Below are positions 15,071 to 22,534 of a stretch of 36,321 nucleotides of DNA, piece by piece. The stretch comes from an uncultured Clostridia bacterium. Lineage in GTDB: Bacteria; Bacillota; Clostridia; Oscillospirales; Feifaniaceae. The DNA lies in assembly GCA_944376235.1 (NCBI GenBank), contig CALWCA010000018.1, forward strand, positions 1 through 36,321, given 5' to 3'. A program made the position numbers and the translations under genes. The notes below the pieces were generated by a model. It was not told the origin of the DNA. It was given only the letters and a program-made list of their open reading frames with translations, and did no database searches. The stretch's first letter is position 1. Each line of letters starts with the position of its first letter.

Positions 15071-16366
15071 TTACGCCGCGCGGCACACCCGCTTGCTGAC
15101 AACCAGCCCGCTTTTTTTCCGGTATTCGCGTTCCAGATAGGAGTAATACGCCCCCGGCGTCACCAGCCCGCCGGGCGAGAGAATGTCCGTACCCAGGGAA
15201 CCGATGATGCGGTCTGCCAGCATGGCACAGTTTGTGCTGCCCATGAAATAGGTCTGAAACTCGCCCTTGACAAACTGATAAAGCTGCGCGTCAAGTTCCC
15301 GTTGCAGCACCGAGGCGTAGTCGGTGTGGGGCTTTGTGGGATCCCTTCGATACGGAGAGTGCCACACGCGCACCTGCAGCATGAGCTGGTCAATTTTTTT
15401 GCGCACCTGCTCTTTTTGCTCGTCGGTCAGACGCAGGCCGTAACAAAAAATGGTCTTTTTGCTGTAGTTGGTGCAAAATTTCAGATACCGCTCGCGGCCC
15501 GAAATCACGGCCAGCACCCCATTGCATATCAAACCACCCCACCTGTGCGAATCAAAGTCGTATGGCCCATAGGTACGCACCACGTCCTCAAAGCAGACGT
15601 CCACATGGCCCACCGTCCCAAGGCCTTTTTCGGTGGCGTGAATGAAAATTTCAAAGTCGGGCGCGCTGTCCCCGCCCTCTTCCTCCTCGGACACGTCTTC
15701 GGACAGATGCTCCCAAATTTTATTGATCTTTTCCTGCGCACGCTTTGGAACCAGCGCAAAGAGCGCCGGAGGCGCATCCACTCTCACGCGGCGCCACACA
15801 CGGCCGGGCTTTGAGCCGGGCCGGCGTTCCTCAAGATAGTCGGTAAACTGTGTGGCGGCAGACATCAGGCAATACAGCCCCGACATGACAAATGCCGCGT
15901 CTATCATGGCCACCGGCCAGATCACCAGCAGCAGCCCCAGCAGGGAGGACAGCAAACCCATAAAAAAGGTGTTCAGGCCCACCCATTCGTTGTTCTTCCT
16001 TTGAAGATAACAGGTGACAAAGTGCAAAAAACCGCTCAGCAGCGCGTTTGCCCCCATGGCCAGTGGAAGCAGTGCCGACATCTGCGCCGGGTGCCGGTAA
16101 GCAAACCACGCCAGGTACAGCGAAATAAAGGCCATGAGCAACTGACGAATGTTGCGCACTTCCCGCTTTCTCCCAAAGAAAAAGGCAAGAAGGCCGGCCG
16201 CTCCCGACAGCAAAAACAGCCAAAAGGCACTCCACCGAAACAGATTGCTCATGAGGTGAGGCCTCAGCAGCAGCAGTGCCCCCAAAAGGCCCGTGAGAAG
16301 AGAGTGCAGCAGCAGGGAGTCTGCCGACAGTGCCTTGGCATCCAGTTGAAACTCCTGATACTGCAT
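15071..16366 (-). CDS. DUF308/HdeD-like membrane domain fused to a permuted papain-like (NlpC/P60-like) domain
   Basis: 431 aa. Residues about 15-175 hold six hydrophobic helices of HdeD/DUF308 style. A linker with an acidic cluster (SEDVSEEEEGGDS, 222-234) leads to a C-terminal soluble domain (about 236-420). That domain has GTVGHVDVCFED with H254 and GSTNCAMLADRIIG with C380. His before Cys is the order of circularly permuted NlpC/P60 (LRAT/YiiX/DUF4105-like) thiol hydrolases or acyltransferases, so H254 and C380 are candidate catalytic residues (inference). The ATG at 16366 follows GGGAGGTG. It heads the operon with the AEC transporter and GNAT. Function unknown; the fusion suggests membrane-tethered hydrolysis or acyl transfer. 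Confidence 0.8.
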   Translation of the reverse strand: MQYQEFQLDAKALSADSLLLHSLLTGLLGALLLLRPHLMSNLFRWSAFWLFLLSGAAGLLAFFFGRKREVRNIRQLLMAFISLYLAWFAYRHPAQMSALLPLAMGANALLSGFLHFVTCYLQRKNNEWVGLNTFFMGLLSSLLGLLLVIWPVAMIDAAFVMSGLYCLMSAATQFTDYLEERRPGSKPGRVWRRVRVDAPPALFALVPKRAQEKINKIWEHLSEDVSEEEEGGDSAPDFEIFIHATEKGLGTVGHVDVCFEDVVRTYGPYDFDSHRWGGLICNGVLAVISGRERYLKFCTNYSKKTIFCYGLRLTDEQKEQVRKKIDQLMLQVRVWHSPYRRDPTKPHTDYASVLQRELDAQLYQFVKGEFQTYFMGSTNCAMLADRIIGSLGTDILSPGGLVTPGAYYSYLEREYRKKSGLVVSKRVCRAA

Positions 16367-16408
16367 GGCCGCACCTCCCTTCCCATCCCGTGCATGACAT
16401 GATAGTTT

Positions 16409-16417
16409 ATCATACCA
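16409..16417 (-). promoter_or_regulatory. Extended -10 promoter of the DUF308-AEC-GNAT operon
   Basis: Minus strand TGG-TATGAT (16417-16409), an extended -10 motif. No convincing -35 element is seen. The ATG follows about 42 bases downstream. Confidence 0.5.
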
Positions 16418-16702
16418 CAATTAGGGCTTGTTTTCCATAAAAATAAAAGAGATTTTTCCGCAGCCCCACGCTGCCATGCACGCGCTGCCCCCATTTTCCC
16501 TCTCTTGCCCTGCATGCCGGCTTCCCCTCGGCGCGCAGAGCCCGGCAGGCGCCCAGCTTTTCCATGATTTTTCCGTCGCTCATGCGACTTCCCTCTTTCT
16601 GCGTCTTGCCCCGTATCCAGCCCTTTTGCCCAAGACGCCACAAAGCCTCACTTCTAGATACTCATCCTGCTCATCTGCTTTCGGGTATCTTCTTTCCTTC
16701 TT

Positions 16703-16731
16703 TTGACAAGCTCTTTTGCCTTTGGTATAAT
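16703..16731 (+). promoter_or_regulatory. Fully consensus promoter of the nitroreductase gene
   Basis: TTGACA, 17-base spacer, TATAAT: perfect sigma-A consensus. The start codon lies only about 25 bases after the expected transcription start. The preceding stretch 16421-16700 contains no recognisable gene. Confidence 0.9.
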
Positions 16732-16761
16732 AAAAAAACCATGTCAAGGGAGGCGTTTTTG

Positions 16762-17340
16762 ATGACCATTTACGAGGCCATGACCACCCGGCGCACCATT
16801 CGCCGCTTTATGCAAAAACCCATTTCCGATGAGATTTTGGAAAAGGCCGTCAATGTCGCACGGCTGGCCCCCGTGGGCGGCAACGTGCAATCTCTGAAGT
16901 TTTGCGTCGTCAAAACCCCGGAGCTGGTCAGCGCCGTGTTTGACGAGACCAAATGGGGCATGCACCTCAAGGACGGTTCGGGCCGTCCCAAGCCGAGCGA
17001 GCTGCCGGTCGCCTGGATTCTCATCTGCAACGACACCACCATCAAGGAACAGCCCATGATTCATGACATCGGGGCCGCCGCCGAAAACATTATCATTTTT
17101 GCCATGGGCGAAGGGATCGGCAGCTGCTGGCTGGAAGGCATCGACCGTGCAGCCATCGCACAGGCGATCGACCTGCCCGAGCACCTCAAGGTGTGCTCCG
17201 CCATCGCGCTGGGATATCCCGCCATGAGCTCCCACGAGGTGCCCCTGCCCGAGTCGGGCGCCACACCGTATTACTGGGGAGAGGATGGGGCCCTGTGCGT
17301 CCCCAAGCGCTCCTTGAAGGACGTCATGCTGGTCAAGTAA
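16762..17340 (+). CDS. Nitroreductase family protein
   Basis: 192 aa flavin-dependent NAD(P)H oxidoreductase fold (PF00881). The N-terminal TTRRTIRRFMQKPISDEIL gives the FMN-binding RRTxRxF motif. LAPVGGNVQSLKF (about 36-48) matches the usual APSgxNxQpw segment. The C-terminal SCWLEGID and ALGYPA segments are conserved in the family. The ATG at 16762 is preferred to one 21 bases upstream because AGGGAGG lies between them at ideal spacing. It is monocistronic with a consensus promoter and a large palindromic terminator. Natural substrate unknown; members reduce nitro compounds, quinones or flavins. Confidence 0.93.
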   Translation: MTIYEAMTTRRTIRRFMQKPISDEILEKAVNVARLAPVGGNVQSLKFCVVKTPELVSAVFDETKWGMHLKDGSGRPKPSELPVAWILICNDTTIKEQPMIHDIGAAAENIIIFAMGEGIGSCWLEGIDRAAIAQAIDLPEHLKVCSAIALGYPAMSSHEVPLPESGATPYYWGEDGALCVPKRSLKDVMLVK

Positions 17341-17360
17341 CCCCCCGTTTGTCCGATTCT

Positions 17361-17409
17361 CCGGCCCGGCAGCTTTTCGGCCGAAAAGCTGCCGGGCCGG
17401 TTCTTTTCC
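17361..17409 (+). terminator. 40-bp perfect palindrome acting as terminator
   Basis: Bases 17361-17400 are a perfect palindrome with no unpaired centre (half-site CCGGCCCGGCAGCTTTTCGG), followed by TTCTTTT. It lies 20 bases after the nitroreductase stop codon. A second small inverted repeat CTTTTCCGA/TCGGAAAAG overlaps its right edge. Confidence 0.8.
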
Positions 17410-17436
17410 GAAAAACCTCGGAAAAGAGGGCTCACA

Positions 17437-17480
17437 GGGCCAGGGGGGGCGGCTGTGCGCAGTCGCCCCCCTGGCCCCTT
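17437..17480. terminator. GC-rich hairpin between convergent genes
   Basis: GGGCCAGGGGGG and CCCCCCTGGCCC arms with GCG/CGC inside and a loop near TGTGCGCAGT; CTTTT follows on the plus strand. It lies just beyond the 3' end of the minus-strand nucleotidyltransferase gene. Confidence 0.6.
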
Positions 17481-17488
17481 TTCGCGGC

Positions 17489-18184
17489 TCAGCTTTTCTG
17501 CTGCAAAGCCCGGCTCGTCTTTTTCACAATCCCCTGCGCCCAGCCCAGCAGCAGCCCAGAAAGGCCGTCAAGCGCCTGCTGCGTTTGGCAGGGGTTCTCC
17601 AAAAATGCCCTTGCCGCGCAAAACGCCTCCAAATCCTCTCCCCGCAGCACCTTTTCCAAATCGCCGGTATGGAAAACCCACTGCCCCGTCTGGGCAAAGC
17701 CGGCGGCACGCAACACGAAAATTGCCGACTTGCAGATTTCTCGCAGCGCGTCGGCGCTGCGCGCGTGCACGCCGTTGTGCACCGCCGCATGACAAATCCC
17801 GCAGGCCCTCTGCCGCACCGCCCGCAGCACGTCTCGCGGGCCAAACAGGGGGCGCACAAAGTCAAGGGAGCCAAACACGGGCACCGTGTCGTGATAAAAG
17901 AAAACGAGCTCCCCCGCGTCCCAGGAGGCAAGCTCCTCCACCCCCGACACAAAGCCGCAGACAAGCTCCCTCAAAGGCAGCCCCTCTATGGCGCACCGAT
18001 AGCTCAAAACGTCCTGCCAGCGCAGCTCGTCGAGCAGCAGCACCACGTCGATGTCGCTGCCCGGGCGCGCTTCCCCTCTGGCACGGCTGCCCTGAAGGCC
18101 CACAAAGCGCACCCGCTCCCCAAAGACGTCCCGCACCGTCCGAAGATAGTCCTGCATCCAAAATTCGTTCCATTCCCTGCTCAA
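17489..18184 (-). CDS. Nucleotidyltransferase-domain protein
   Basis: 231 aa. The N-terminal pol-beta/MNT-type nucleotidyltransferase motif is LQGSRARGEARPGSDIDVVL: G32-S33, then the metal-binding pair D44-x-D46. The rest (about 120-231) is helical and might be a HEPN-like substrate or partner domain, but this is uncertain. I chose the TTG at 18184 as start because AAGGAGG (18200-18194) lies 9 bases upstream; the first in-frame ATG, nine codons later, has no good site. Related proteins include aminoglycoside-type nucleotidyltransferases and uncharacterised clostridial proteins; the substrate is unknown. It is downstream of thrS on the same strand but separated by a strong hairpin. Confidence 0.82.
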   Translation of the reverse strand: MSREWNEFWMQDYLRTVRDVFGERVRFVGLQGSRARGEARPGSDIDVVLLLDELRWQDVLSYRCAIEGLPLRELVCGFVSGVEELASWDAGELVFFYHDTVPVFGSLDFVRPLFGPRDVLRAVRQRACGICHAAVHNGVHARSADALREICKSAIFVLRAAGFAQTGQWVFHTGDLEKVLRGEDLEAFCAARAFLENPCQTQQALDGLSGLLLGWAQGIVKKTSRALQQKS

Positions 18185-18250
18185 AAAAAACTGCCTCCTT
18201 TTCCCTTGTCCTCCCACGCCGTCCCCTGTGCCCTCAGGGGCCACGGGCGC

Positions 18251-18292
18251 AGACAGGCGCGCAAAAAGCCCTTTTTGCGCGCCTGTCTTTTT
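18251..18292. terminator. 17-bp perfect hairpin after thrS
   Basis: Arms 18251-18267 and 18272-18288 (AGACAGGCGCGCAAAAA and complement) with a 4-base loop. It lies 60 bases beyond the thrS stop. The T run is on the plus-strand side; on the minus strand the stem itself carries the T-rich part. Confidence 0.65.
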
Positions 18293-18347
18293 CCCTGTCT
18301 CAATTTTATTGTCTATTGTCCTGTTTTCCCTTGCATCTGCCGCCTTG

Positions 18348-20258
18348 TCACTTGATGCTCTTGGTGTCGATCTCCTCGCGCAGCATGGCCGCAAAGTCGT
18401 CCACCTTCATGGCGCCCAGGTCGCCGCCGGCACGCGAGCGCACCGACACCTCGCCCTGCTCTGCCTCCCTGTCGCCCACCACAAGCATATAGGGAATCTT
18501 GGCAAGCTGGGCCTCTCTGATTTTCAATCCCATCTTCTCGCTGCGCAGATCGTTTTCCACACGGAAGCCCGCACTTGTCAGGCGCTCCTCGAGCTGCGCC
18601 GCATAGTCGTGATGCCTGTCGGCAATGGGGATGATCTTGACCTGTACCGGGGCGAGCCAGGCCGGGAAGGCGCCGGCAAAATGCTCGGTCAAAATGCCGA
18701 TGAAGCGCTCAATCGAGCCGAAGGCCACGCGGTGGATCATGACGGGACGGTGCTTCTCCCCGTCTGCCCCAACATAAGTGAGGTCAAAGCGCTCGGGCAT
18801 CTGGTAGTCAAGCTGGATGGTGCCACACTGCCAGGTGCGGCCGATGCAGTCCTTGAGGTGGAAGTCGATCTTGGGGCCGTAGAAGGCGCCGTCGCCGGGG
18901 TTGACGACGTAGTCCATGCCGCGCTGCTCCATGACGCTGCGCAGCGCGTCCTCGCTGGTCCTTCTCATCTCCTCGGTCCCGATGAAGTCCTCGGGGCAGG
19001 TGGAGAGCTCCACATGATATTCAAAGCCAAAGACCTTATACACCGAGTCGATGAGCTCGATGACGCCGGCAATCTCCTGGGGAATCTGCTCCTCGGTCAT
19101 GAAGATGTGGGCGTCGTCCTGCGTGAAGCAGCGCACCCGCATCAAACCGTGCAGCGCGCCCGACAGCTCGTGACGGTGCACCAGGCCCAGCTCGCCCACG
19201 CGCATGGGCAAATCCTTGTATGACCACATGCGGCGCTTGTAGGCCAGCATGCCGCCCGGGCAGTTCATGGGCTTGATGGCGTATGTGCCGTCGTCAATGG
19301 TGGTGAAATACATGTTTTCCTTGTAGTGATCCCAGTGGCCCGAGCGATGCCACAGCTCCTCGTTCAAAATCATGGGCGTCTTGATTTCCTCATAGCCCCA
19401 CTTGCGGTGCAGGTCGCGCCAGTAGTTTTCCAGCTCGTTGCGGATGACCATGCCCTTGGGGAAGAAAAAGGGGAAGCCGGGACCCTCGTCAAAGAGGGCA
19501 AAGAGGTCGAGCTCACGTCCCAGCCGGCGGTGGTCGCGGCGCTTTGCCTCCTCAAGCATGGTGAGATAGTCGTCAAGCTGCTGCTTCTTGGGGAAAGCAA
19601 TGCCGTAGACACGCTGCAGCATCTTGTTGTTTGCATCGGCCTTCCAGTAGGCGCCCGTGACGTTGAGCAGCTTGAGCGCCCGCAGCGCCCCCGTGCGCAT
19701 GAGGTGGGGCCCGGCGCACAGGTCGGTGAAGTCGCCCTGGCGGTAAAAGGAGATTTCCTCTCCCTCGGGCAGCTCCTCAATCAAAATGACCTTGTAAGGC
19801 TCTTCCATCTGCTGCGCCAGGGCAATGGCCTCCCCGCGCGGCAGCACAAACCGCTCCAGAGGCAGATCCTCCTTGACGATTTTGCGCATCTCCTCTTCGA
19901 TTTTTTCGAGATCCTCCCCCGTGAAGGGCTCGGGCGTGTCGATGTCATAGTAAAACCCGTTGTCGATGGCGGGGCCTATCGTCAGCTTGGCCTCGGGGAA
20001 CAGACGCTTGACGGCCTGGGCCAGCACATGCGAGCCGGTGTGCCAAAAGGCATGCTTGCCCTGTGCATCCTCAAACGTCAAGATTTCGAGCGTGCAGTCG
20101 GCGTCGACCACTGTGCGCAGGTCGCACAGCTCCCCGTTGAGCTTTGCCGCGCAGGCCTCCTTGGCAAGCGCCGGGGAAATGGCCTTGGCGATGGCGATGA
20201 CGGGCTGGCCCGCCTCCACCTGGCGCACGCTTTGATCCTTGAGGGTAATGGAAATCAT
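18348..20258 (-). CDS. thrS: Threonine-tRNA ligase
   Basis: 636 aa class II aminoacyl-tRNA synthetase charging tRNA-Thr. Domains in order: TGS (about 1-60, SITLKDQSVRQVEAG), editing domain with the HTGSH motif, catalytic core with class II motifs and the zinc-binding MNCPGG cysteine, and C-terminal anticodon-binding domain (from about residue 530). The ATG at 20258 is 8 bases after AAGGAG; an upstream in-frame ATG would include the ribosome binding site in the coding region. Expression is governed by a T-box leader. It is transcribed alone, followed by a strong hairpin. Confidence 0.98.
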   Translation of the reverse strand: MISITLKDQSVRQVEAGQPVIAIAKAISPALAKEACAAKLNGELCDLRTVVDADCTLEILTFEDAQGKHAFWHTGSHVLAQAVKRLFPEAKLTIGPAIDNGFYYDIDTPEPFTGEDLEKIEEEMRKIVKEDLPLERFVLPRGEAIALAQQMEEPYKVILIEELPEGEEISFYRQGDFTDLCAGPHLMRTGALRALKLLNVTGAYWKADANNKMLQRVYGIAFPKKQQLDDYLTMLEEAKRRDHRRLGRELDLFALFDEGPGFPFFFPKGMVIRNELENYWRDLHRKWGYEEIKTPMILNEELWHRSGHWDHYKENMYFTTIDDGTYAIKPMNCPGGMLAYKRRMWSYKDLPMRVGELGLVHRHELSGALHGLMRVRCFTQDDAHIFMTEEQIPQEIAGVIELIDSVYKVFGFEYHVELSTCPEDFIGTEEMRRTSEDALRSVMEQRGMDYVVNPGDGAFYGPKIDFHLKDCIGRTWQCGTIQLDYQMPERFDLTYVGADGEKHRPVMIHRVAFGSIERFIGILTEHFAGAFPAWLAPVQVKIIPIADRHHDYAAQLEERLTSAGFRVENDLRSEKMGLKIREAQLAKIPYMLVVGDREAEQGEVSVRSRAGGDLGAMKVDDFAAMLREEIDTKSIK

Positions 20259-20311
20259 ATCATGCTCTCCTTTCAAGACGCAACAGTCTTTTTCGTTCTT
20301 GTTTTTTCATT

Positions 20312-20343
20312 AAAAAACCCCGAATCCCCTAGGGGATTCGGGG
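20312..20343 (-). terminator. T-box terminator of thrS
   Basis: Perfect 26-base palindrome CCCCGAATCCCC-TA-GGGGATTCGGGG (20343-20318 on the minus strand) followed by six T. It lies between the T-box sequence and the thrS ribosome binding site. Confidence 0.93.
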
Positions 20344-20563
20344 TGCCATCAGACACGGTTCCACCCGAACTTCATGAGAGGGCAGCAGCCTCCCTCTCAC
20401 CTTTTTTGCCGATAACGGGGCCTTCCGGCGGAGCATTTCCTCTCCGCAACTCAGGAGCGGTATGTTCGGCATGTGCGCAGGCGGCTTTCAGCTTGCAGCC
20501 GGCCCTCTCTGTTGCGCGCCTTTTTTCTCTCCGTCGCAGTTGTTGCAGCTAGCTTATTTTTAT
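20344..20563 (-). promoter_or_regulatory. T-box leader (tRNA-Thr sensing) of thrS
   Basis: On the minus strand the conserved T-box GGGTGGAACCG (20366-20356) binds the uncharged tRNA acceptor end. Stem III (GTGAGAGGG/CCCTCTCAT) precedes it. Stem I shows the AGCTGAAAG element and ends with GCTCCTGAGTTGCGG. The candidate specifier triplet is ACC (20461-20459), within GAACATACCGC, a threonine codon and consistent with the gene controlled. Uncharged tRNA-Thr would pair and prevent the following terminator. Confidence 0.92.
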
Positions 20564-20570
20564 TTTATAG

Positions 20571-20599
20571 ATTTTACTCCCACGCGGCACTCTTGTCAA
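20571..20599 (-). promoter_or_regulatory. Promoter of the thrS T-box transcript
   Basis: Minus strand TTGACA (20599-20594), 17-base spacer, TAAAAT (20576-20571). Confidence 0.82.
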
Positions 20600-20604
20600 G
20601 CCCT

Positions 20605-21042
20605 TCAGACCCATTCTCCCGGCTTTCCCGTTTTGTCATATTCCTCCATGAAGGCCAGGATGCGGCGCTTGTAGTCCTGCGCCTGCTTTCCGTAGTCGAT
20701 GACGTCATACCGGTTGAAGTCCCTTGTCACCCTCTGCCGGTTTTTGAGCGGGCGCTTTGCCCCGCAGTTGGGGCACACCACCTTGCGGCTCATCATCCAC
20801 AGATAGATCCCCGCCACCGAGAAGAAAATGACAAACCAGGCGATGGGGTCGGAGCCGCACACATAGTACCACAGCGCGCCGCCCGCCAGCAGCATGACCA
20901 CCGACAGGGGAATGCGGATCAGGGGGCGCACGTTTTGCTTTGCGATGCCAAAACAGCCCCGATAGCCGCACTCGTCACACATCTCCTCCTGAAACCCGTC
21001 AAACTCCCGCAGACGCTCCCTGATCTCATAATTGCTGCTCAC
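20605..21042 (-). CDS. Small membrane protein with two CxxC pairs flanking a transmembrane hairpin
   Basis: 145 aa, not recognised as a named family. N-terminal EEMCDECGYRGC has C22-x-x-C25 (and C30). Two hydrophobic segments follow (about 41-61 and 67-85), then VVCPNCGAKRPLKNR with C90-x-x-C93, and a charged tail. The two CxxC knuckles would form one zinc ribbon if both ends face the cytosol (inference). The start is GTG at 21042, with GGGAGG 8 bases upstream; the internal ATG (residue 21) has no such site. It is divergent from the asparaginase gene and has its own promoter. It lies upstream of thrS on the same strand, but thrS has an independent promoter. Confidence 0.8.
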   Translation of the reverse strand: MSSNYEIRERLREFDGFQEEMCDECGYRGCFGIAKQNVRPLIRIPLSVVMLLAGGALWYYVCGSDPIAWFVIFFSVAGIYLWMMSRKVVCPNCGAKRPLKNRQRVTRDFNRYDVIDYGKQAQDYKRRILAFMEEYDKTGKPGEWV

Positions 21043-21075
21043 GCCCTGCACCTCCCTGTCTTTTAAGGTACTCGT

Positions 21076-21104
21076 AGTATAGCGCAACCCCTTGCAAAAT
21101 GCAA
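21076..21104 (-). promoter_or_regulatory. Promoter of the CxxC membrane protein gene
   Basis: Minus strand TTGCAT (21104-21099), 17-base spacer, TATACT (21081-21076). Confidence 0.65.
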
Positions 21105-21213
21105 GCGGCAGACAGCAGCGCCCCTTCCTGTGCCAGGAGAGCAAGCGGCATGACGGCAGGCCTGCCCGGCAAAGGGCTCTTTTCCCCCACGGCCGGCTTG
21201 TGCCGGTTGCCGC

Positions 21214-21242
21214 TTTACTTCGCCTGCCTTGTGGGATATAAT
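21214..21242 (+). promoter_or_regulatory. Promoter of the asparaginase gene
   Basis: TTTACT, 17-base spacer, TATAAT; the start codon lies 78 bases after the -10 element. Confidence 0.65.
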
Positions 21243-21320
21243 GAGAAATAGCCAAAAATCCATCCGCCCTCAGGCGGGCCCGACGCCTGCCTGCTTTTCC
21301 CTGTAAAGGAGGTCTTGACT

Positions 21321-22316
21321 ATGGCGGCTCCCCAAATCCTCGTAAACGAATACCGAGGCGACACGCTCGAGTGCTTTCACTACGGCTCCATCGCCATCTG
21401 TGACGAAAAAGGTCTTGTCCGCAGCGTCGGCGACGCCGACTTCATGTGCTACTACCGTTCCTCCTCCAAGCCCATCCAGGCTCTGCCCTTCCTTGTGCTG
21501 GGCCTTGACAAGAAATACGGCCTGACCGACGAGGAAATTTCCATCATGTCTGGCTCTTTGTGGTGCGGGCCGCGCCAGGTGGAGCTTGTCAAAAGCATCA
21601 TGGAAAAGGCCGACGTCTCCTATGACACACTCATCATGCAGCCCTGCTATCCCATGGGGCACGACTACGAGCTCAAGCTGGTGGCGGCAGGAGAAAAGCC
21701 CAGCAGACTCTACCACAACTGCATCGGCAAGCACCTCTCGCTCATTCTGGTGCAGCGGGAGCTGGGCGACGAGCGCGACTACTATAAGCCAAACAGCGCG
21801 GTGCAGCGCATGATTTTGCGCGACATCGCGGAATTTTCCGACTTTCCAGAGCAGCAGATCCGCATAGGGGTCGACGGCTGCGGCGTGCCGGTTTTTGCCG
21901 TGCCTCTGCACAACATGGCCACCTCCTATGTCAGGCTGGCGGCCCCCGGCCTGCTCAAGACCCCCGCGCTGGCGCAGGCCGCCCTGCGCAATGCCGACAT
22001 CCTGTCGCGCTACCCTCAAAATCTCATGGACGCCGCCGCCACCTGCGGCGTGCTGTGCCGCGATTCCAACATCATCGGCAAGGTGGGCGCGCAGGGCGTT
22101 TACACCTTTGGCCTTAAAAAAGAGCGTCTGGGCTTTGCCTGCAAGGTCTACGACGGCATGTCGGCCTATTTCCCGCTCATCATCGCCCACACGCTCGAGC
22201 TGCTGGGCTACGACAACAAGGAGACCATCGAGCGGCTGCGCGCCTCCTTCCCCGACGAGGTCACAAACGCCACCGGCGCGGTGGTGGGCGTCAAGAAGGC
22301 GGTTTTCTCCCTGTAG
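21321..22316 (+). CDS. L-asparaginase II family protein (AnsA/ReAV type)
   Basis: 331 aa of the PF06089 asparaginase family, unrelated to the E. coli enzymes. It would hydrolyse asparagine to aspartate and ammonia. Residues known to matter in the rhizobial member have visible counterparts. There is an S-x-x-K pair in YYRSSSKPIQ, a serine in the SGSLWCG segment, the C-x-x-K pair in HNCIGKH and a cysteine in VDGCGVP (the proposed metal site), and a later lysine region. The stretch after SGS differs from the usual SHSGE-like wording, so specificity may vary. The ATG at 21321 follows AAAGGAGG at 8 bases. It is monocistronic; ammonia release fits the nearby amino-acid catabolic genes. Confidence 0.9.
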   Translation: MAAPQILVNEYRGDTLECFHYGSIAICDEKGLVRSVGDADFMCYYRSSSKPIQALPFLVLGLDKKYGLTDEEISIMSGSLWCGPRQVELVKSIMEKADVSYDTLIMQPCYPMGHDYELKLVAAGEKPSRLYHNCIGKHLSLILVQRELGDERDYYKPNSAVQRMILRDIAEFSDFPEQQIRIGVDGCGVPVFAVPLHNMATSYVRLAAPGLLKTPALAQAALRNADILSRYPQNLMDAAATCGVLCRDSNIIGKVGAQGVYTFGLKKERLGFACKVYDGMSAYFPLIIAHTLELLGYDNKETIERLRASFPDEVTNATGAVVGVKKAVFSL

Positions 22317-22317
22317 G

Positions 22318-22374
22318 CACCTCCCCCGGCAGGCGCCGGCCGCTCTGCCGGCAAGGGAGGGCTCCGGTGTTTTT
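22318..22374 (+). terminator. Terminator of the asparaginase gene
   Basis: Nested GC-rich inverted repeat (CACC/GGTG, CCTCCC/GGGAGG and an inner CCGGC/GCCGG) followed by TTTTT at 22370-22374. Confidence 0.6.
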
Positions 22375-22437
22375 CAAAAGCGCCCAACGCAAAGCCTGCC
22401 CCCCTGCCGCCTGCCGTTTTAAAATTTATAAGTTTTT

Positions 22438-22467
22438 TGCGACTTTCCCCGTCCGGCTGAGTATAAT
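22438..22467 (+). promoter_or_regulatory. Promoter of the hydrolase-MurF-like-ddl operon
   Basis: TTGCGA, 18-base spacer, TATAAT, about 68 bases before the hydrolase ATG. Confidence 0.65.
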
Positions 22468-22534
22468 AAATCAATGCATTTTACGAGGCTGAGGGCGGCC
22501 TGTCCGCAGCCCGAAGGCAAAGGAGGCTTTCCCC

